A stretch of 64,000 nt of DNA from Leptidea sinapis. Its lineage: Eukaryota > Arthropoda > Insecta > Lepidoptera > Pieridae. Each line of letters begins with the position of its first letter. Within the stretch, counting starts at the first letter, position 1. Shown in pieces: positions 52,501-61,580 of the stretch. The position numbers and the translations under genes were made by a program. Below the pieces are notes generated by a model, which was not told the origin of the DNA, did no database searches, and saw nothing but the letters and a program-made list of their open reading frames with translations. The stretch covers positions 124,001-188,000 of the forward strand of contig NC_066287.1 of assembly GCF_905404315.1 (NCBI RefSeq). The letters are read 5' to 3'.

Positions 52501-55500
52501 CACAGAATTGTTCTCTGCACCCTCGAGAACCTCGGCCACGATATCCATTTTGCTGAAATCATAATTTTGCGGGGCAGCCGTCTCGGATTTTAAAATGATC
52601 CCAAAGTTGTTCTCTGCACCTTAGAGAACCTCGGACACAATATCCATATTGCTGAAATTATAATTTTCTGCAGCGGCCATCTTGGATTATAAAAATGATC
52701 CCAGAATCATTCTGTGCACCTTCGAGAACCTCGGATACGATACCCATAATGTTGTTTTCATAATTTTGTGCGGTGGCCATCTACGTTTTCAAAAATGATC
52801 CCAAAATCGTTCTCTGCTTCCTCGTTAACCTTGGACACGATATCCATATTGCTGAAAACATAATTGTGTGTGGCAGCCATCTTGGATTTGTAAAATGATC
52901 ACAAATCGTTCTCTGCACCCTCGTTAACCTCGGACACGATATCCATATTGCTGAAATCAAAATTTTGTGCGGCGGCCATCTTGGATTTCAAAAATGTTCA
53001 CAAAATCGTTCTCTGCACACTCGAGAACCTCGGACACGATATCAATATTGCTGAAAACATAATTGTGTGCGGCAGCCCTCTTGGATTTGAAATATGGTCA
53101 CAGAATTGTTCTCTGCACCCTCGAGAAGCTCGGCCACGATAACCATATTGCTGAAATCATAATTTTTCGCGGCGGCCATCTCGGATTTAAAAATGATGCC
53201 ATAGTTGTTCTCTGCACCTTCGAGAACCTCGGACACGATATCCATATTGCTGAAATTATAATTTTATACGGCGGCCATCTTGGATTACAAAAATTATCGT
53301 AAAATCATTCTCTGCACCTTCGAGAACCTCGTATACGATACCCATAATGTTGTGATTATAATTTTGTGTGGTGGCCATCTTCGTTTTCAAAACTGATCCC
53401 AAAATTGTTCTCTGCACCCTCGTGAACCTCGGACACGATATCCATATTGCTGAAAACATAATTGTGTGTGGCAGCCATATTGGATTTCAAAAATTACCAC
53501 AGAATTGTTCACTGCACCCTCGATAACCTCGGACACGATATCCATATTGCTGAAATCATAATTTTGTGCGGGGGCCATCTTGGATTTCAAAAATGATCAC
53601 AAAATCGTTCTGTGTACTCTCGAGAACCTCGGATACGATACCCATATTTTTGTGATCATAATCTTGCGCAGCGGCCATCTTCGATTTCAAAAATGATCCC
53701 AAAATTGTTCTCTGCACCCTCGAGATCTTTGGACTCGATATCCTTATTGCTGAAATCAAAATTTTGCGCGGCTGCCATATTGGATTTCGAAAATGTTCCC
53801 AAAATCACTCTCTGCACCTTTGAGAACCTCGGATACGATACCCATAATGTTGTAATTATAATTTTGTTCGGTGGCCATCTTCGTTTTCAAAAATGATCCC
53901 AAAATTGTTCTCTGCACCCTCGAGAACCTCGGACAAGATATCCATATTGCTAAAATCATAATTTTGTGCGGCGGCCATCTTGGATTTCAAAAATGATCAA
54001 AAAATAGTTCTCTGCACCCTCTAGAACCTCGGACACGATATCCATATTGCTGAAATCATAATTTTGCGCGGCTTCCATCTCGGATTTAAAAATGATCCCC
54101 CAGTTGTTCTCTGCACCTTCGGGAACCTCGGACACGATATCCATATTGCTGAAATCATAGTTTTGTGCGGCGGCCATCTTGGATTTCAAAAATGTTGTAA
54201 TTATAATTTTGTTCAGTGGCCATCTTCGTTTTCAAAAATGATCCCAAAATTGTTCTCTGCACCCTAGTGAACCTCGGACTCGATATCGATATTGCTGAAA
54301 ACATAATTGTGTGTGGCATACATTTTTGATTTCAAAATTATCACAGAATTGTTCTCTGCACCCTGGAGAACCTCGGACACGATATCCATATTGCTGAAAT
54401 CATAATTGTGTGTGGCATCCATTTTTGATTTTAAAAATGATCCCAAAATTGTTCTCTGCACCCTCGAGAACTTTGGACTCGATATCCATATTGCTGAAAT
54501 CATAATTTTGCGCGGCTGCCATATTGGATTTCGAAAATGTTGTAATTATAATATTGTTCAGAGGCCATCTTCGTTTTCAAAAATGATCCCAAAATTGTTC
54601 TCTGCACCCTAGTGAACCTCGGACACGATATCGATATTGCTGAAATCATAATTGTGTGTGGCATCCATTTTTGATTTCAAAAATTATCACAGAATTCTTC
54701 TCTGCACCCTCGAGAACCTCGGACACGACATCCATATTGCTGAAATCATAATTTCGCGCGGCTTCCAACTCGGATTTAAAAATGATCCAAAAGTTGTTCT
54801 CTGCACCTTCGAGTACCTCGGACACGATATCCATATTGTTGAAATCATAGTTTTGTGCGGCGGCCAACTTGGATTCAAAAATGATTACAGAATCGTTCTC
54901 TGCACCCACGAGAGTCTCGGATACGATACCCATATTTTCATGATCATAATCATGCGCAGCGGCCATCTTCGATTTCAAAAATGATCCCAAAATTGTTCTC
55001 TGCACCCTCGAGAACTTTGGACTCGATATCCATATTGCTGAAATCAAAATTTTGCGCGGCTGCCATATTGGATTTCAAAAATGTTCCCTGAATCATTCTC
55101 TGCACCTTCGAGAACCTCGGATACGATACCCATAATGTTGTGATTATAATTTTGTGCGGTGGCCATCTTCGTTTTCAAAAATGATCCCAAAATTGTTCTC
55201 TGCACCCTCGTGAACCTCGGACACGATATCCATATTGCTGAAAACATAGTTGTTTGTGGCAGCCATATTGGATTTCAAAAAGTATCACAGAATTATTCTC
55301 TGCACCCTCGAGAACCTCGGACACGATATTCATATTGCTGAAAACATAATTGTATGTAGCAGCCATCTTGGATTTCAAAAATTATCACAGAATTGTTCTC
55401 TGCACTCTCGAGATTCTTGGACACGATATCCATATTGCTGAAATCATAATTTTTTGCGGCGGCAATATTGGATTTCAAAAATGATCACAAAATCATTCTC

Positions 55501-57089
55501 TGCAGCCTCGAGAACCTCGGACACGATATCCATATTGCTAAAATCATAGTTTTGTGCGGCGGCCATCATGGATTTAAAAATGTTACCAAAATTGTTGTCT
55601 GCACCCTCATGAACCCCGGACACGATATCCATATTGCTGAAATCATAATTTTGTGCGGCGGCCATCTTGGATTTCAAAAATGATCACAAAATCGTTCTCT
55701 GCACCCTCGAGAACCTCGTACACGATATCCATATTGCTAAAAACATAATTGTATGCGGCAATCCTCTTGGATTTAAAAATGATCCCAAAGTTGTTCTCTG
55801 CACCTTCGAGAACCTCGGACACGATATCCATATTGCTGAAATCATACTTTTGTGCGGCGGCCATCTTGGATTTCAAAAATGATCCCAAAGTGGTTCTCTG
55901 CACCTTCGAGAACCTCGGACACGATATCCATATTGCTGAAATCATAGTTTTGTGCGGCGGCCATCTGGGATTTCAAAAATGATTACAGAATCGTTCTATG
56001 CACCCACGAGGGCCTCGGATACTATACACATATTGTTGTTATCATAGTTTTGTGCGGCGGCCATCTCGGTTTTCAAAAATAATTACAAAATCGTTCTCTG
56101 CACCTTCGAGAACCTCGGACACGATATCCATATTGCCGAAATTATAATTTTATGCGGCGGCTATCTTGGATTTAAAATAAGATCACAAAATCGTTCTCTG
56201 CACCCTCGAGAACCTGAATACGATACCCATAATGTTGTCATCATAAACTTGCGCGGCGGCCATCTTGGATTTCAAAAATGATCCCAAAATCATTCTTTGC
56301 ACCCTCATGAATCTCGGACAAGATATCCATATTGCTGAAATCATATTTTGTACGGCGGCCATCTTGGATTTCAAATATGATCACAAAATCGTTCTCTGCA
56401 CCCTCGAGAACCTGAATACGAAACCCATATTTTTGTAATCATAATCATGCGCAGCGGCCATCTTCGATTTCAAAAATGATCCCAAAATTGTTCTCTGCAC
56501 CCTCGAGAACTTTGGACTCGATATCCATATTGCTGAAATCAAAATTTTGTGCGGCTGCCATATTGGATTTCAAAAATGATCCCAGAATCATTCTCTGCAC
56601 CTTCGAAAACCTCGGATTCGATACCCAAAATGTTGTAATCATAATTTTGTGCGGTGGCCATCTTCGTATTCAAAAATGATCCCAAAATTGTACTCTGCAC
56701 CTCGGACACGATATCCATATTGCTGAAAACATAGTTGTTTGTGGCAGCCATATTGGATTCCAAAAAGTATCACAGAATTATTCTCTGCACCCTCGAGAAC
56801 CTCGGACACGATATTCATATTGCTGAAAACATAATTGTATGTAGCAGCCATCTTGGATTTCAAAAATTATCACAGAATTGTTCTCTGCACTCTCGAGATT
56901 CTTGGACACGATATCCATATTGCTGAAATCATAATTTTTTGCGGCGGCAATATTGGATTTCAAAAATGATCACAAAATCATTCTCTGCAGCCTCGAGAAC
57001 CTCGGACACGATATCCATATTGCTAAAATCATAGTTTTGTGCGGCGGCCATCATGGATTTAAAAATGATACCAAAATTGTTGTCTGCAC

Positions 57090-57130
57090 CCTCATGAACC
57101 CCGGACACGATATCGATGAAAATGATCACA
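57090..57130 (+). repeat. Deletion junction with filler bases in C
   Basis: CCGGACACGATATC is followed by GATGAAAATGATCAC. The homologue in A (about 26,530-26,590) has most of a monomer between. There is a net loss of 43 bp, and the bases GATG at the join belong to neither side in an obvious way, which looks like end joining rather than homologous exchange. Confidence 0.7.
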
Positions 57131-58149
57131 AAATCGTTCTCTGCACCCTCGAGAACCTCGTACACGATATCCATATTGCTAAAAACATAATTGTATGCGG
57201 CAGCCCTCTTGGATTTAAAAATGATCCCAAAGTTGTTCTCTGCACCTTCGAGAACCTCGGACACGATATCCATATTGCTGAAATCATACTTTTGTGCGGC
57301 GGCCATCTTGGATTTCAAAAATGATCCCAAAGTTGTTCTCTGCACCTTCGAGAACCTCGGACACGATATCCATATTGCTGAAATCATAGTTTTGTGCGGC
57401 GGCCATCTTGGATTTCAAAAATGATTACAGAATCGTTCTATGCACCCACGAGGGCCTCGGATACTATACACATATTGTTGTTATCATAGTTTTGTGCGGC
57501 GGCCATTTTTGATTTCAGAAATTATCACAGAATTGTTCTCTGCACCCACGAGAACCTCGGACACGATATCCATATTGCTGAAATCATAATTGTGTGCGGC
57601 AGTCCTCTTGGATTTGAAATATGATCACATAATTGTTCTCTGCACCCTCGAGAACCACGGCCACGATATCCATTTTGCTGAAATCATAATTTTGCGCGGC
57701 AGCCGTCTCGGATTTAAAAATGATCCCAAAGTTGTTCTCTGCACCTTCGAGAACCTCGGACACAATATCCATATTGCTGAATTTATAATTTTCTGCAGCG
57801 GCCATCTTGGATTATAAAAATGATCCCAGAATCATTCTGTGCACCTTCGAGAACCTCGGATACGATACTCATAATGTTGTTATCATAATTTTGTGCGGTG
57901 GCCATCTACGTTTTCAAAAATGATCCCAAAATCGTTCTCTGCACCCTGGTTAACCTTGGACACGATATCCATATTGCTGAAAACATAATTGTGTGTGGCA
58001 GCCATCTTGGATTTCTAAAATGATCACAAATCGTTCTCTGCACCCTCGTTAACCTCGGACACGATATCCATATTGCTGAATACATAATTGTGTGTGGCAG
58101 CCATCTTGGATTTCACAATGATCACAGCATTGTTCTCTGCACCCTCGAG

Positions 58150-58249
58150 AACCTCGGACACGATATCCATATTGCTGAAATCATAATTTTGTGCGGCGGC
58201 CATCTTGGATTTCAAAAATTATCACAGAATTGTTCTCTGCACTCTCGAG
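58150..58249 (+). repeat. Representative consensus-like 100-bp monomer
   Basis: This copy is exactly 100 bp and close to the majority base at most positions. In order it holds CCTCGGACACGATATCC with an EcoRV site (GATATC, 58162-58167), an AT-rich stretch beginning TGAAATC (58176-58182), a GC-rich core (58191-58208) with the YY1-like GCGGCCATCTTG (58196-58207), an inverted GATTTCA (58208-58214), then TTCTCTGCAC and a CTCGAG junction. By hand count the majority sequence is about 43% G+C with six CpGs. Other subtypes change the core to GGCAGCCCTC, to GGCCATCTCGG, or to GTGGCCATCTTCG. Confidence 0.9.
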
Positions 58250-60179
58250 ATTCTTGGACACGATATCCATATTGCTGAAATCATAATTTTTTGCGGCGGC
58301 AATATTGGATTTCAAAAATGATCACAAAATCATTCTCTGCAGCCTCGAGAACCTCGGACACGATATCCATATTGCTAAAATCATAGTTTTGTGCGGCGGC
58401 CATCATGGATTTAAAAATGATACCAAAATTGTTGTCTGCACCCTCATGAACCCCGGACACGATATCCATATTGCTGAAATCATAATTTTGTGCGGCGGCC
58501 ATCTTGGATTTCAAAAATGATCACAAAATCGTTCTCTGCACCCTCGAGAACCTCGTACACGATATCCATATTGCTAAAAACATAATTGTATGCGGCAGCC
58601 CTCTTGGATTTAAAAATGATCCCAAAGTTGTTCTCTGCACCTTCGAGAACCTCGGACACGATATCCATATTGCTGAAATCATACTTTTGTGCGGCGGCCA
58701 TCTTGGATTTCAAAAATGATCCCAAAGTTGTTCTCTGCACCTTCGAGAACCTCGGACACAATATCCATATTGCTGAAATCATAGTTTTGTGCGGCGGCCA
58801 TCTTGGATTTCAAAAATGATTACAGAATCGTTCTATGCACCCACGAGGGCCTCGGATACTATACACATATTGTTGTTATCATAGTTTTGTGCGGCGGCCA
58901 TCTCGGTTTTCAAAAATAATTACAAAATCGTTCTCTGCACCTTCGAGAACCTCGGACACGATATCCATATTGCCGAAATTATAATTTTATGCGGCGGCTA
59001 TCTTGGATTTTAAATATGATCACAAAATCGTTCTCTGCACCCTCGAGAACCTGAATACGATACCCATAATGTTGTCATCATAAACTTGCGCGGCGGCCAT
59101 CTTGGATTTCAAAAATGATCCCAAAATCATTCTTTGCACCCTCGTGAATCTCGGACAAGATATCCATATTGCTGAAATCATATTTTGTACGGCGGCCATC
59201 TTGGATTTCAAATATGATCACAAAACCGTTCTCTGCACCCTCGAGAACCTGAATACGAAACCCATATTTTTGTAATCATAATCTTGCGCAGCGGCCATCT
59301 TCGATTTCAAAAATTATCCCAAAATTGTTCTCTCCACCCTCGAGAATTTTGAACTCGATATCCATATTGCTGAAATCATAATTTTGCGTGGCTGCCATAT
59401 TGCATTTCAAAAATGTTCCCAAAATCATTCTCTGCACCTTCCAGAACCTCGTATACGATTTCCATAATGTTTTAATTATAATTTTGTTCGGTGGCCATCT
59501 TCGTTTTCAAAAATGATCCCAAAATAGTTCTCTGCACCCTAGTGAACCTCGGTCACAATATCCATATTGATGAAAACAAAATTGTGTGTGGCAGCCATTT
59601 TTGATTTCAGAAATTATCACAGAATTGTTCTCTGCACCCACGAGAACCTCGGACACGATATCCATATTGCTGAAATCATAATTGTGTGCGGCAGTCCTCT
59701 TGGATTTGAAATATGATCACAGAATTGTTCTCTGCACCCTCGAGAACCACGGCCACGATATCCATTTTGCTGAAATCATAATTTTGCGCGGCAGCCGTCT
59801 CGGATTTAAAAATGATCCCAAAGTTGTTCTCTGCACCTTCGAGAACCTCGGACACAATATCCATATTGCTGAATTTATAATTTTCTGCAGCGGCCATCTT
59901 GGATTATAAAAATGATCCCAGAATCATTCTGTGCACCTTCGAGAACCTCGGATACGATACTCATAATGTTGTTATCATAATTTTGTGCGGTGGCCATCTA
60001 CGTTTTCAAAAATGATCCCAAAATCGTTCTCTGCACCCTGGTTAACCTTGGACACGATATCCATATTGCTGAAAACATAATTGTGTGAGGCAGCCATCTT
60101 GGATTTCTAAAATGATCACAAATCGTTCTCTGCACCCTCGAGATCCTCGGACACGATATCCATATTGCTGAAATCATAA

Positions 60180-61580
60180 TTTTGTGCGGCGGCCATCTTG
60201 GATTTCAAAAATGTTCACAAAATCGTTCTCTGCAGCCTCGAGAACCTCGGACACGATATCCATATTGCTGAAAACATAATTGTGTGTGGCAGTCATCTTG
60301 GATTTCACAATAATCACAGAATTGTCCTCTGCACCCTCGAAAACCTCGGACACGATATACATATTGCTGAAATCATAATTTTGTGCGGCGGCCATCTTGG
60401 ATTTCTAAAATGATCACAAAACGTTCTCTGCACCCTCGAGATCCTCGGACACGATATCCATATTGCTGAAATCATAATTTTGTGCGGCGGCCATCTTGGA
60501 TTTCAAAAATCTTCACAAAATCGTTCTCTGCACCCTCGAGAACCTCGGACACCATATCAATATTGCTGAAAACATAATTGTGTGCGGCAGCCCTCTTGGA
60601 TTTGAAATATGGTCACAGAATTGTTCTCTGCACCCTCGAGAAGCTCGGCCACGATAACCATATTGCTGAAATCATAATTTTGCGCGGCGGCCATCTCGGA
60701 TTTAAAAATGATCCCAAAGTTGTTCTCTGCACCTTCGAGAACCTCGGACACGATATCCATATTGCTGAAATCGTAGTTTTGTGCGGCGGCCATCTCGGTT
60801 TTCAAAAATGATTAGAAAATCGTTCTCTGCACCTTCGAGAACCTCGGCCACAATATCCATATTGCTGAAATTATAATTTCCTGCAGCGGCCATCTTGGAT
60901 TTCAAAAATGATCCCAGAATCATTCTGTGGACCTTCGAGAACCTCGGATACGATACCCATAATGTTGTTATCATAATTTTGTGCGGTGGCCATCTAAGTT
61001 TTCAAAAATGATCCCAAAATCGTTCTCTGCACCCTCGTTAACTTCGGACACGATATCCATATTGCTAAAATCATATATTTGTGCGGCGGCCATCTTGGAT
61101 TTCTAAAATAATCACAAAACGTTTTTTGCACCCTCGAGATCCTCGAACACGATATCCATATTGCTGAAATCATAATTTTGTGCGGCGGCCATCTTGGATT
61201 TCAAAAATGATCACAAAATCGTTCTCTGCACCCTCGAGAACCTCGGACACGGTATCCATATTGCTGAAAACATAATTGTGTGCGGCAGCCCTCTTGGATT
61301 TGAAATATGGTCACTGAATTATTCTCTGCACCTTCGAGAAGCTCGGCCACGTTAACCATATTGCTGAAATCATAATGTTGCGCGGCGGCCATCTCGGATT
61401 TAAAAATGATATCATAGTTGTTCTCTGCACCTTCGAGAACCTCGGACACGATATCCATATTGCTGAAGTCATAATTTTGTGCGGCAGCCATCTTGGATTT
61501 CTAAGATGATCACAAAATGTTTTTTGCACCCTCGAGATCCTCGGACACGATATCCATATTGCTGAAATCGTAATTTTGTG
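60180..61580 (+). repeat. Divergent right end of C
   Basis: These monomers carry changes rarely or never seen elsewhere in the window: GTTTTTTGCACC, CACCATATCAAT, TGTGGACCTTCG, CACGGTATCC, CACGTTAACC and TTTCTAAGATG. The subtypes resemble 22.4-22.7 kb and 28.2-28.4 kb in mixed order. Local similarity to itself at a spacing of about 660-700 bp (60.42 and 61.11 kb; 60.55 and 61.21 kb) suggests an old internal duplication. There is no non-satellite sequence. Confidence 0.6.

Larger units (their letters stand above)
46309..61580 (+). repeat. Higher-order superblock C (~15.3 kb)
   Basis: This is the third copy, offset 15,007 from B to about 52.1 kb. The offset becomes 14,993 beyond, because C lacks the 14-bp hairpin insertion. 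From 54.0 kb C follows A (offset 30,585, then 30,575) through the part that B replaced. The right part is rearranged: a 43-bp net loss at about 57,110, a loss of 697 bp at about 57,505, and a loss of 199 bp at about 58,010, all relative to A. It ends in a stretch (60.2-61.58 kb) with many private variants. Confidence 0.83.

Noticed and set aside
58196..58210. A Kozak-like CCAAGATGGCC on the minus strand in many monomers
   Set aside because: It is part of the GC-rich core and is followed by open frames of only one to three monomers. The YY1-like reading explains the same bases without needing translation.
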